Shown here: one piece after another, positions 30,301 to 39,671 of the stretch
Position numbering within the stretch: position 1 is the first letter of the stretch
How the letters are laid out: every line of letters starts with the position of its first letter
DNA from: Candidatus Poseidonia sp.
GTDB lineage: Archaea; Thermoplasmatota; Poseidoniia; Poseidoniales; Poseidoniaceae
DNA length: 64,000 nucleotides
Reading direction: 5' to 3'
Assembly (NCBI GenBank): GCA_016778305.1
Contig: JADHPT010000006.1
Coordinates: 1 to 64,000, forward strand
Notes under the pieces: model-generated
What the model saw: only the letters and a program-made list of their open reading frames with translations
What the model was told of the DNA's origin: nothing
Databases searched by the model: none
Translations under genes and position numbers: made by a program

Positions 30301-33300
30301 TGGCGTGTACGAACCGTTTCTTCGACCAATCAAATTGGTAATTGGTCCAACGCCTTCCACTTCCATCTCCCGGATCTCACTACAGTTGTTTACAACGCCA
30401 CCAAAGCCTCTGTTGAACTTCAACACCGTGGGGCTCTGCCTCATCTCAATCTGCCGAACTTTGTTGACACGTACGTTATCGAGAACGGTTCGGGCTCAGA
30501 TGACACCCACGAGAATGCGTCCACGCTTTTGGTAGGTGAAACCGGTAGTGGATACCAATCTGCTGCCCTTCTTCGCATTCCATTGAGTGAAGTGCCTCAA
30601 CCATCGGCAGCACGCGTCACCGATGCAGAACTCAGTCTCTTCTCTGAATACGCCTCGGTTTCAGGCGAACCAGTTGCGGTTCGTCCAGTCTTGCAAAGTT
30701 GGACAACCTCAGCGAATGCCTCCACTTATGACGGCGTCAACAACTGGTCACAAGCAGGCGGCCGCGACATCGGAGTGGACATTGGCGGTTATGTTGACCT
30801 CGTTGAAAGCGTGAATGACGATTGGATGGATTTCGATGTTACAGAAGCCGTACAAGCAGCACTCGCAAACGGAGAAACTCACCTTTCATTGATGATTTAC
30901 ACCTCGAGCAATACCAACGACCTGATCACGTTCACATCGACTGAAGGCAGCTCCAGCGAGCGGCCCTACCTCACACTCACATGGGAGGATGGATCTGTTG
31001 CTACACCCACAGTCGGCGGAGTCAACACCGCTCCGTCTCAAAGCCAATTGGTGTGGGATACGACATCCCACGCTCTCATCGCTGACCGCATGCCGACCTT
31101 CACCTGGTCGTACAGTGGAAGCACGGCAGCCACCGACTGGCGCTTGTTCATCCAAGAAGATGCTTCCGACGACATGGCTGGCCTTTACGTATACGATTCT
31201 CGAGTTAACACAACTTCCTTTGATCTCACCAATCGTACCTTTACTCCAGATTCCGACCTGACCTTCGCACAAGAAATCCGCTGGATGGTACAACCCATCA
31301 ACAACGGAATGCTCGGTCCGCGAAGCAATGCAACGACCTTTTACCTCCCCAATGACCTTGGCGAAGAACTGAACTCTACTCATGCCACCCTGATGATCCA
31401 AGAAGGTGCCTTTGTGCCCTCATTTTCCTATCCGAGTGTCACGGCTGACACCTACCTCGACAGTGGAAACATCTACGCAAACCACGGAAGTTCATCCTCC
31501 CTTTACGTCGGGCGTAGTCAACTCTCATCGACGAATCCAAGTCTTCGAACGAGTTCCCTCATCGATATTGATTTCGCCACCCTGCCGATGCCGGGCACGT
31601 ATGAAGTCGTTAACGCCAGCCTTGAGATGACCGCCGTGAATTCAAACAATGAGGTCTACATGACCGTCTCAAAAATGATTACGTCCTGGAGCGAATCTTC
31701 ATCTTGGGCTTATCCAGCCGGCAATACTTCCACTTGGCAAGGTGTTGGAGCCTATCGTTCCGCTGACTCTGAGATTCCTGAAACATACGGAGTTTGGGTC
31801 AACACCACTGGAACGGTCGCCCTCAATGTCACCTCAATTGTTCAGCATGCTTTGGCAGCGGGACAAACTGGAATCAATGTTATCGTACAACCAGAGGAAA
31901 TCTCAGGTCTGGTAGCAGGGCGCGTTCAATTCGCAAGCAGTGAAGCCAGCAACATCGATACTCGCCCTCGCTTGAATCTGACCTACCGCTTGGTGACGCC
32001 GTGGGCAGTGCCTGGGCCATCGGGGTTGGTTCCTGCAGATGGTGCAACGCTATGGGATACGTCGAAACCGCGTCCATCAGGACAGAATACGACAACCTAT
32101 TCATGGAACTCAACCATCACCAACCAAACTCAACTTATCGGTTGCTTTTCCTCAGATCCTCGCCTCATGTTTGAATGCTATTCTACGAGCGAAATTACTG
32201 ACGGAACACTCGATGACGTCACCTACGACGCTCTCAACAATACCGTCACAGAAAGCAACATGAGCAAAGGAGACTTCTGGACGTATTGGAGAATTCGAGC
32301 CGACCAAGGCGACCGAATTGGAGAATGGTCGTCGGTTCACAAATTCCGAAACCCTTCCGATCAGGGTAGTGACGATGGAAACGGCAATCACACCCTCAAT
32401 ATCTCACGTGGTTCGGTGTTTGAATTGACAGGTACACTGCCACTCATCCCCGACGTTGAAATTGCATCAGGCTCAGTTACGAACAAGGGTTCTGCCACTA
32501 CAATGGTGCTTGGCACTTCCTCAGGCGGTAGTGGTGAAAGCCGAGTTCTCTTGGAGTTTGACCTTTCAGCCATGCCTTGGCCCGCAGCCATGACACCCAC
32601 GCAGATGGTATTGCGAATGTACCAAACAAGCGTCGTTGGAACTTCATCCACGACCTTTGGCGCCTACCCGTGCGGCGGATTCTCAGAGGCAACCGTTGTT
32701 TGGACCAGTGCTCCAACGTGCTCGACGTCAGAGATCACCCGCTCAACGCTTACCTTGTCGACTCCAATTGGATGGGCGGACTGGGATTTGACCAGCCTTG
32801 CTCAGGCCAACATCGCCAACGGAAATACCACCATGACCGTGATGCTACAACAAATCGGCTCAACGGGGTCATCCCATTCCTTCTTCTCATCCGAGAACGG
32901 GAATTCAAGTTACGATCCTCACCTCGTTCTGGATTATGTTGACAACGTGAACGGCATTATTCCACCATCCCAACCATCACTTATCTTCCCCAATGACGGA
33001 GAAGTCCTTTACGATGAAAGCAATGGTATTTTGTCACCAGAAACTCAACCGATGTTGTCGTGGACACCTCTTCCAGGTGCAGACGGTTATATCGTGACCA
33101 TTGCCAACCAAACCGGTGTCTACAAGTACAAGTCATGGGAAGATTCTGAGATTACCAATACGACCTTCCGATTTGATACAAACCTCACTGCGGGATCACT
33201 CTACACCTGGTGGGTTCAAGGTGTGAATCAATCAATTCCCGGGCCTTCTTCCTCACGATGGAGCTTTGCTATCGGTGCACCCAACCATGTCTACAACAAC

Positions 33301-36300
33301 GATTACACGTTCACGTATCTCATGCAAACTGGAAACGAGATTGCTGCATACGGGCACACCAATATCCAAGACACGACCTTGTACAGTGAATACCCTGACC
33401 AGAACTTTGGGGATGATTCCACCATGAGTGCGGGTACCTTCTGTGGAACGCTTTGGGCTGACAATTGTTCGCTTACCGTCGGTTTCAATTCAGGCCAAGT
33501 ACCGTTCCCGGTCTATCAAAAGGTCCATTCGGCTTCCCTCGGGCTCTATGCAGAATCATGGACAACAGCACAAGGTGCTACCTCCATTTCATTCAGTGTC
33601 CATCCGATTTTGGCTGCAGGATGGAGCCAATCAAGTGCTACGTTCAACGGATCCACATCGGGCGCAACTTGGTCTTCGCCAGGAATGCAAGCCGGTGTTG
33701 ATTACGGTGACGCTATTTCCACCACGGTGGTCAATGTTGACACAGAAGGTTGGATATGGTTTGACATCAGCACGCCAGGTCTCACCATTACCAGCCAACA
33801 GGCATGGGTTATCATGGCCGCTCCCAACAGTGGATACGGGCATGCATCGTTTTATTCCGGTGAAGCGACAACAACTGCATATCGACCCCAAGTCCAATTC
33901 AATACCACGAACATTACCACCATGGACATCACTCCCTCTGGAAGCGTCACCACCGATGCAGATACTTCGGTCAACTTCAACGTTGCATCGTACGACCACA
34001 CGGGCATGGTGCAGAGTCCACCTATATCGTGGTCAGCGACAGCAGGAAGCATCGGTAGCAACGGATTGTATACTCCGAGTACGACAGGAACGCATGTCAT
34101 CTCTGCATGCTTTGGGCTCGTTTGTGGTACGCAGAACATCACCGTTACCGCTGGGGCACCAACAGACTTGGTCGTCACCCCTCTTAGCGCCACCATCAGT
34201 GCAGATGAAACGCTCACCATCTCCGCACACATGGTCGATCAACACGGAAATATTGTGGCAGGAGAAGCCCTCACCTACACACCTACCAACGGTTCCATGA
34301 GTTCCGTGATGCCCAATATCTTCCAGCCCTTTGCGGTTGGCACACACGTCGTTCGTGTGCAACACGATGTCGCATCTGGTGAATTTGTTGACGTAAGCAT
34401 CACCGTCGAAGCAGGTGCTCCGTCTTACTTTGAACTCAGTGGATGTGAAGGAACGGTGCCTGCAGGCGTCTGGTGTGGCATCACCGCCGATCTGTACGAT
34501 CAATTTGGCAATCCTCTTGATGTCTCGTCAGCAGGCAATTTGACATGGACAAGCACCAATGGAAATTATTCTGAAATCAATCAGGAGTATTTCCCCGACC
34601 ATATCGGTGTATGGTGGCTCAACCTCACTTCAGTATCTGGTGCTTCGGATGAATTGATGATCACAGTCGGGCACGGTGAAATGGCTTACCTTGATCTCAA
34701 TGTATCGAGCACTTCAATCACGGCGGACGACCGTGTTTGGATCAATACAACTCGTGTAGACGTCCGCGGCAATCGCCTACCAGTCCTCCTTCCATCGGAT
34801 AACTGGACCAAGATTGCAGACGGTCAGTTAACACCCGGTGCGCCTGCAATATGGGATCCGGTTTCCAAGGGTGAAAAGACACTTGAAGCACGCTATGAAA
34901 CAACGCTTGCTCAGGTGACCATCGATGTGAGTAGGGGTGCCATACAGAATCTTCTGCTCGAAGTCGACGACGAAGTTTCAACGTGGGATCATTTCGAGTT
35001 GACTGCGGATAATACCATTGAGGCTGAAATATTCGCCAGAGATGGAAAAGGTAACCAATGGGTCGTACAAGCCAATTGGAGCATTGACCATCCATCCATG
35101 GGAGACTCCTCAGCCTTCCTTGAGACACTGGTTGGTGACGCTACCACCTTCTCTCCTTACTTCGCAAGTGATGACCATTACACGCTTTCTGCCACTTACT
35201 TCGATGGTACACAATCCTTTACAGTATCCATTAACGTGTCCGTTGACCACGGTTTCCTTCACACTGTGGATATCACCGGGACTGCTAATAACCCGGATCA
35301 CAATACCGGAGCAACCTTCGATCTGACTGCGGATTACTCCGTCGACTTCCTGTCAGATTTGTACGATGCAGATAACAATCGAATAGATTCAGGCGAACTG
35401 GTTTGGATTGAAATCAACGAGGCGAACGGAGACGTACGTGACATCACCACCGAACTCCTTCTCAACAACATGCGATGGGACGCTGCCGAAGTCGGAGAAT
35501 GGACCATCGCAGCATACAGCATAAGCGGGACTGGTTTCAACATCTCTGACAGTATTACAATCACCGTTTACAACGGCGTAGCAGTTGTGGTCGATGCAAC
35601 ATTAACCGATGACAATCCTGTTGCCGGGCAACTCGTTGAAATTCAAGTCCGTGGAACAGATAGCGACGGAAATGAATTTGACCAAAATGTCCAATGGACT
35701 GAAGACGGTTCGCCTGTTCCAACACTGAGCGTCGTAGCAACTGAGGCCGGGTCCTACACTTACGAGGCCCAAGTTGCGGGAGTTCACACGTTGCAATACG
35801 CTGCAGGTGGCGCTGTGTCTACGGTTGAAGTGACTGTTGATGCTCAAAGTACAGTGGCTCGCCTTGAAGTGAATTTGACGTCGGACTCCATCGAGCAACT
35901 TGAGAGTCTGGAGGTCACAATCCGTGCCTTTGACGCCTTTGAAAATGAGATTCCAGTCCCTTCCAGCATCAAGGTAGAGGCGACTGGACGTGCGACGACA
36001 ACCATGTTTGCATCGGACCAATGGACGATTACAACACTTGACGATGGCCCTCAAACCATTACGGTCAGCGTCGGCTCAGTACGTGTCAACAGTGAAATAA
36101 CAGTCCTTGGCAATATTGAAGGCTTCTTTGAAGCAGGTGGCACCATCTATTACGTTGGCGCTGGACTTCTTGGTCTTGTAGCAGTTGTCCTCCTCGGACT
36201 CTTGGTAATGTTCTTCCGCTCAAGCGGCGATGAAGGATGGGACGGCGATGATTATGACGATGACGATGATGACGGCCCACGTGGACAGACCTCTGGACCA

Positions 36301-36555
36301 ACAGGACCTGCACCTGGCCCGAGCGGACCGGCACCTGGCCCGAGCGGACCGGCCCCAGGGCCGTCAGGTCCAGCACCTGGTCCAAACGGTCCAGCCCCCG
36401 TTCAGGAAGAAGTCGTTGAAGCAGAGGAGTCCTCGGTTGAAGACGATGAAAGTTACCGTGTTGATGAAGATGGTACTGAGTGGTGGGAAGACGACGAAGG
36501 CACCTGGTGGTTCCGCCTCGAAGGCGAAGAAGACTGGCAAGAATGGACCGATTGA
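27370..36555 (+). CDS. Giant (about 3061 aa) surface protein: seven DNRLRE-like units alternating with FN3-like domains, then Ig/Big-like domains, C-terminal TM and Gly/Pro-repeat acidic tail
   Basis: Repeated 'xDTYI....NxGxxxxLxVG....SALLRI' openings at seven places; Big-like '..VTAGAPTDLVVTPLSATISADETLTISAHMVDQHGN..'; TM 'YYVGAGLLGLVAVVLLGLLVMFF'. Confidence 0.88.
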   Translation: MSPMRSLSFNRPRATALLLAVMFIFADMALPQAMEGWKMLEDEQSPQRTVSTHAVNADSYIAENNPTSSYNTSATGILSNEMLLESRLLLRFPMNYTALDTIHSAAVNLQCTTEDTASTEMHAYVASMDRMWNGSHVSWTAFASNQPWMLMGAESSSDRGIWEPPAFLASNGTLSLNVTSLAQHAARSNASYLSIIVSSLGATYTCDLSETTTSGNAPALVLDTTTGAASAGANVEADLPIADGAPWMESDFLLKPVTTPRLTYANNSGQDVEIQLSNSEDWRSETDEEWHFSTLWDTFVSTGTTGAFDVPSSLALVNGTTMQMRIRAVDSNDQWGPWDTTSFLLPTLDVVDNGDGTATMTFEPADTGLADDFFQDSYVSETSKTITYGDDTTLESSMTSSKERLIHLRTSLNQLGLHDNLTIVNADLKLTRSSYSGDPVISLHGMEESGLWVEEDVTWNQMATNGIQWYDGGRSNGTATLALANGNQTSDSFTFDLDHAVQNYLDNGDDSPLDMMLAVRGKFESYTNGEGIVFHSAEAIDASDAPSFSITYEWGSGSAPAPVTLTAPDDALAVWNQSGHNLSGNTQPSLNWTAPTTTDEIIFELATDEDFRLRELRVDTRTDNDFSPSDGTLDMTGALTLDVGNMYFWRMATVDSDDHYGEWISSSFFVSALESTWLGGDRYEFRLKHGNGSGDNQYPECMDTYIDSSATNDNFNGDSEMTIGYSTYNGGTEITALLGCNLVSNLLPNGYAVESAHLKMTLTSSTSGNPTIAVWESTEHDWDAEDATWSSYDGSNSWDTAGAKGSERSSLLDSVAIGSSYFEGDDVEWNVTLAVQNAMREDRRVDFIAGMLGVGSGSARSAYFSTAEDSMSNRPELTFVYVPGSDAIPTDPVPTTPLNGSWSIGTGVDMTPITQPELNWSFNSSMSIAGFIVQTDTQSDFGSVNAETYASWNDVGFDVTNRTFTPATDLDEGATYFWRVRTVSSTNQIGNWSNAFHFHLPDLTTVVYNATKASVELQHRGALPHLNLPNFVDTYVIENGSGSDDTHENASTLLVGETGSGYQSAALLRIPLSEVPQPSAARVTDAELSLFSEYASVSGEPVAVRPVLQSWTTSANASTYDGVNNWSQAGGRDIGVDIGGYVDLVESVNDDWMDFDVTEAVQAALANGETHLSLMIYTSSNTNDLITFTSTEGSSSERPYLTLTWEDGSVATPTVGGVNTAPSQSQLVWDTTSHALIADRMPTFTWSYSGSTAATDWRLFIQEDASDDMAGLYVYDSRVNTTSFDLTNRTFTPDSDLTFAQEIRWMVQPINNGMLGPRSNATTFYLPNDLGEELNSTHATLMIQEGAFVPSFSYPSVTADTYLDSGNIYANHGSSSSLYVGRSQLSSTNPSLRTSSLIDIDFATLPMPGTYEVVNASLEMTAVNSNNEVYMTVSKMITSWSESSSWAYPAGNTSTWQGVGAYRSADSEIPETYGVWVNTTGTVALNVTSIVQHALAAGQTGINVIVQPEEISGLVAGRVQFASSEASNIDTRPRLNLTYRLVTPWAVPGPSGLVPADGATLWDTSKPRPSGQNTTTYSWNSTITNQTQLIGCFSSDPRLMFECYSTSEITDGTLDDVTYDALNNTVTESNMSKGDFWTYWRIRADQGDRIGEWSSVHKFRNPSDQGSDDGNGNHTLNISRGSVFELTGTLPLIPDVEIASGSVTNKGSATTMVLGTSSGGSGESRVLLEFDLSAMPWPAAMTPTQMVLRMYQTSVVGTSSTTFGAYPCGGFSEATVVWTSAPTCSTSEITRSTLTLSTPIGWADWDLTSLAQANIANGNTTMTVMLQQIGSTGSSHSFFSSENGNSSYDPHLVLDYVDNVNGIIPPSQPSLIFPNDGEVLYDESNGILSPETQPMLSWTPLPGADGYIVTIANQTGVYKYKSWEDSEITNTTFRFDTNLTAGSLYTWWVQGVNQSIPGPSSSRWSFAIGAPNHVYNNDYTFTYLMQTGNEIAAYGHTNIQDTTLYSEYPDQNFGDDSTMSAGTFCGTLWADNCSLTVGFNSGQVPFPVYQKVHSASLGLYAESWTTAQGATSISFSVHPILAAGWSQSSATFNGSTSGATWSSPGMQAGVDYGDAISTTVVNVDTEGWIWFDISTPGLTITSQQAWVIMAAPNSGYGHASFYSGEATTTAYRPQVQFNTTNITTMDITPSGSVTTDADTSVNFNVASYDHTGMVQSPPISWSATAGSIGSNGLYTPSTTGTHVISACFGLVCGTQNITVTAGAPTDLVVTPLSATISADETLTISAHMVDQHGNIVAGEALTYTPTNGSMSSVMPNIFQPFAVGTHVVRVQHDVASGEFVDVSITVEAGAPSYFELSGCEGTVPAGVWCGITADLYDQFGNPLDVSSAGNLTWTSTNGNYSEINQEYFPDHIGVWWLNLTSVSGASDELMITVGHGEMAYLDLNVSSTSITADDRVWINTTRVDVRGNRLPVLLPSDNWTKIADGQLTPGAPAIWDPVSKGEKTLEARYETTLAQVTIDVSRGAIQNLLLEVDDEVSTWDHFELTADNTIEAEIFARDGKGNQWVVQANWSIDHPSMGDSSAFLETLVGDATTFSPYFASDDHYTLSATYFDGTQSFTVSINVSVDHGFLHTVDITGTANNPDHNTGATFDLTADYSVDFLSDLYDADNNRIDSGELVWIEINEANGDVRDITTELLLNNMRWDAAEVGEWTIAAYSISGTGFNISDSITITVYNGVAVVVDATLTDDNPVAGQLVEIQVRGTDSDGNEFDQNVQWTEDGSPVPTLSVVATEAGSYTYEAQVAGVHTLQYAAGGAVSTVEVTVDAQSTVARLEVNLTSDSIEQLESLEVTIRAFDAFENEIPVPSSIKVEATGRATTTMFASDQWTITTLDDGPQTITVSVGSVRVNSEITVLGNIEGFFEAGGTIYYVGAGLLGLVAVVLLGLLVMFFRSSGDEGWDGDDYDDDDDDGPRGQTSGPTGPAPGPSGPAPGPSGPAPGPSGPAPGPNGPAPVQEEVVEAEESSVEDDESYRVDEDGTEWWEDDEGTWWFRLEGEEDWQEWTD
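27520..33900 (+). repeat. Intragenic array of about seven diverged DNRLRE-like/FN3-like protein repeat units
   Basis: Recurrent ADSYIAENNPTSSYN / QDSYVSETSKTITYGD / MDTYIDSSATNDNFNGD / VDTYVIENGSGSDDTHENAS / ADTYLDSGNIYANHG / PDVEIASGSVTNKGS / QDTTLYSEYPDQNFGD motifs. Confidence 0.75.
36304..36400 (+). repeat. Short in-frame tandem repeat encoding (GPAPGPSGPAP)n collagen-like tail
   Basis: Near-identical 21-nt copies (ggcccgagcggaccggcacct...) encoding GPTGPAPGPSGPAPGPSGPAPGPSGPAPGPNGPAP. Confidence 0.85.
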
Positions 36556-39179
36556 TGGGTGATTTCATGCACCGACGCACGACTCTGGCCATTTGTTTGG
36601 TAGTGAGTATGGTCATGGCAGCCTTGCCGATGAGTCCCCAAAACAGTCTCGATGAATTAGGGCAAGCGTCCTTTTCGGGTACTGCTGATCGAGTCGTCAT
36701 CGACACCCCACAACCTTCGATGTCGGCAGATGAAGTGGTTGATTTTGATGCCATCATTTACGATGCTGTCAACAACATCGTTTCGGGAGATGTGTCGTGG
36801 AGTTCATCCAATGGCTCGATCACCTCGGAAGGACTGTTTTTTCCATGGTCATCGGGCTTGATCGAAATCACTGCTGAACATAACGGGCTGAAAGCCACGC
36901 ACAACATTTCAGTCAGTCCCGGCGTTGCCACTGCAATCGAGATTACCAGTCTCAATTTCATGGCACAAGTCAGCGGTCACCTCACCGCCGAACTCTTGGA
37001 CGGACGAGGCAATCGCATGGCAGGGGGTCAGAATCTGGTTTGGGATATTGATGGAGAATACCTTGGACATGGTTCGCCGGTATGGACACCTGATTCAACG
37101 GGAGCATTCAGTGCAAAGGTTCGATACAACCAGTTGCAGGATGACGCTCATCTCACCGTGGCTGCTGGAAGCCCTCACGCCTTTGTTTTCCCTGATATTC
37201 TGCAGGTACGGGCAGGCAGCTTAACACAAATACGACCCACATTGGTTGACGGGAACGGATATGAAATGCCACTCTCAACCATACCATCAATCGCGTGGTA
37301 TGCGGAAAACGGTTCATTCAATGCACAAGGTGAATATTTGGCGACCAATACGGGACGGTGGGTGGTGAGTGCAACTTCTGGCAACGTCACCGGCACGGGT
37401 ACAATTCATGTGATACCGGGTGATGCTGTAGCGTCAGAACTTGTGTTCTTGGATCAACCACTCGTATACATGGCGGGTGAGTCCTACGAACTGGCCTACG
37501 AGCGAAGAGACGAGAGCGGTTACATAGGCTTCGTTTCACCACCGATACAGTCGCTTCATGTCGATTCTGGCGGTTTATCCGTCGATGAAGAATTGAGAGT
37601 GTTTTGGAATCCTTCAACTACGGGATTAGCCACTCTTTCAGGCCAAGATGGAACGGTTATGACGCAAAAAACAGTGACCGTCGTTCACGGACGAGCTATC
37701 GATGTCTTTTTTGAAACCACTCCAAACACACCTTCGGCAGGAGATCAAGTTGTTTTGGTGCTACGAGCCGTTGACGTCAAGGGGAATACTTGGACGGTAA
37801 ACGGAACGGCAAGCATGGAGATTGGAAATGCCGATGAATTTACCCAATCTACTTCGTATTGGATTCTACAAGCTGAAGAAGCTCGTTCATGGCGTTTTGA
37901 AGGCAGCTGGTATGACAATTCTACAGGGGCACAGTTCGTCACCGACAAAACATTTGATGTAGGCGTTGGAAGACTCGCTTTCATCACTTTAGAAGGTGAG
38001 GGGAGTCTCGTTCCCGCAGACGGTGAACTGGACCTCAACCCGCAATTTTTCGATGCATTCGGCAACCAACTCGCACCTGTTTCATTAAATTGGACCTTGG
38101 ATGGCGTTGACATAACCCTTGACATGCTGCTCAATGACGGACAATGGGTGGCTACCACGCTTGGTGGCCATGAACTACGAGTCAATGCTGACGGTGTTTT
38201 TGCAACCGTTCGATTAACTGTTACAGCGGGTACACCCCATGCACTGCTAACTGATTTTGATGACGGCCTGTACGTACGTGCTGGAACACCATCTGACATA
38301 TTTGTTCAGGTTGTTGATGTCCACGGCAATCTTGCGGAAGCCAATCAAGTCACCACATCCATCAACGCTAGTTTTGGTGAACTTGCCGCCTCACCCACTG
38401 GTTTGGGTTATTGGTCCTTCACGGGTAAGCAAGTCGGGGTCTACACGCTTGACTTGCAGGAAGGTGATGCGCAGCACACCATCGAAGTGACGGTGGGTGC
38501 AGGCGACCCCATTCGTATTCAGGCTACACTCAGCCGTGAGAACATCGCAGAAGGGGATGTTGTCCTATTGGGAGCCATTGGTACCGATGCCTTTGGGAAC
38601 TCAATTTCAATCCCTAAAGACAATACGACGGTGACCTGCACCGCTGGAGATTCCTCCTTCGTTACCAATGGAACGTGGGAAATCGATGTCAACGAGGGAG
38701 GAACGGATCGTTCATGCACCATACGGTGGAACGGACTTCTCGCCCAGACCTTCTTTGACGTAGACGAAGTTCTCCTTGGCGGTGCGGTTGGATCAACCAA
38801 TACGGCTATGACCATGGCAGCGATTCTGCTCTTCCTCATTCTCGCTGTTTTGATTGTCCTCAATCGTAAAGCGTCCCAAGCTTCTCAAGAAGAATGGATG
38901 GAAGAGGCCTTTGACGATGATGAGTACGAATATGACGAAGACGAGGGCGAGGTACCCGAAAGTGTAGATTCCGCAGTTGTTGATACCACTCCAGTCGAGG
39001 AGCGACACGGTTTAACTGAAGAATCCATCAAAGAACTCGCCATCCATGCGGGAGAAATCGGAGTGATGCAGGCTACACCGTCAACCACCCAAGGAGAAAC
39101 TGGGTGGTATGTGGACGTCTCAGAGGAATTGCAATATTGGGAAGTAACTCCAGATGGTGAATGGATTCGCCATGAATGA
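36555..39179 (+). CDS. Surface protein (about 874 aa) with Ig/Big-like domains, C-terminal TM and acidic/aromatic tail; paralogous to the C-terminal half of the upstream giant protein
   Basis: ATGA overlap with the giant gene; domains '..GTPHALLTDFDDGLYVRAGTPSDIFVQVVDVHGN..'; TM 'AMTMAAILLFLILAVLIVLNRK'. Confidence 0.85.
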   Translation: MGDFMHRRTTLAICLVVSMVMAALPMSPQNSLDELGQASFSGTADRVVIDTPQPSMSADEVVDFDAIIYDAVNNIVSGDVSWSSSNGSITSEGLFFPWSSGLIEITAEHNGLKATHNISVSPGVATAIEITSLNFMAQVSGHLTAELLDGRGNRMAGGQNLVWDIDGEYLGHGSPVWTPDSTGAFSAKVRYNQLQDDAHLTVAAGSPHAFVFPDILQVRAGSLTQIRPTLVDGNGYEMPLSTIPSIAWYAENGSFNAQGEYLATNTGRWVVSATSGNVTGTGTIHVIPGDAVASELVFLDQPLVYMAGESYELAYERRDESGYIGFVSPPIQSLHVDSGGLSVDEELRVFWNPSTTGLATLSGQDGTVMTQKTVTVVHGRAIDVFFETTPNTPSAGDQVVLVLRAVDVKGNTWTVNGTASMEIGNADEFTQSTSYWILQAEEARSWRFEGSWYDNSTGAQFVTDKTFDVGVGRLAFITLEGEGSLVPADGELDLNPQFFDAFGNQLAPVSLNWTLDGVDITLDMLLNDGQWVATTLGGHELRVNADGVFATVRLTVTAGTPHALLTDFDDGLYVRAGTPSDIFVQVVDVHGNLAEANQVTTSINASFGELAASPTGLGYWSFTGKQVGVYTLDLQEGDAQHTIEVTVGAGDPIRIQATLSRENIAEGDVVLLGAIGTDAFGNSISIPKDNTTVTCTAGDSSFVTNGTWEIDVNEGGTDRSCTIRWNGLLAQTFFDVDEVLLGGAVGSTNTAMTMAAILLFLILAVLIVLNRKASQASQEEWMEEAFDDDEYEYDEDEGEVPESVDSAVVDTTPVEERHGLTEESIKELAIHAGEIGVMQATPSTTQGETGWYVDVSEELQYWEVTPDGEWIRHE

Positions 39180-39240
39180 TCTGTTTTAACCAGCGAATCC
39201 CGAGGTTCATATCTGTTGGCGTGTTCCATTACTCGATAGC

Positions 39241-39660
39241 ATGAGCATCGAAGTGTTGATTGAACGGTTAAACGAAGCACTGGGTTGGGAACTCAGAGCC
39301 ATGAACATGTATGCGCATTACGCTGCGAATATCCAAGGAATTCACCGTTTGCAACTCGATCCGATGTTCAATGAGGAAGCGAGTGAATCACTCGCCCATG
39401 CAGACGTTGTTCGACGTGCCATCGTGAAGTTGGGCGGCGTCCCTGTTACAGAACGTAATTCCCATCCAATCGTCCATACCACGGCTTTTACCACCATGCT
39501 AGAGCGATCTTTGGAAACGGAAACCAAAGCAGCAGAAGTGTATGCTGGGATCATCAAATTATTGGATGAAGTCGGTGACCAAGAATTGTACGATTCGATT
39601 GAGCAAATCTACTTCGCAGAACTCCGCAGCCTCGAAAGCCTGCGCTTGATCCTAGCTTAA
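39241..39660 (+). CDS. Ferritin-like/bacterioferritin-like protein
   Basis: Four-helix di-iron-type Glu/His pattern 'NEALGWELRAMNMYAHYAANIQG...EEASESLAHADVVRRAIVKLGGVP...LETETKAAEVY...'. Confidence 0.8.
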   Translation: MSIEVLIERLNEALGWELRAMNMYAHYAANIQGIHRLQLDPMFNEEASESLAHADVVRRAIVKLGGVPVTERNSHPIVHTTAFTTMLERSLETETKAAEVYAGIIKLLDEVGDQELYDSIEQIYFAELRSLESLRLILA

Positions 39661-39671
39661 GCGGCATCGAA

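Noticed and set aside
33428-34300. 290-aa + ORF inside the 9-kb gene
   Set aside because: Out-of-frame reading of the DNRLRE/Big-like protein; no independent support.
36304-36400. Short tandem repeat considered as a CRISPR-like array
   Set aside because: 21-nt contiguous units with no spacers, in frame, coding for GPAPGPS.
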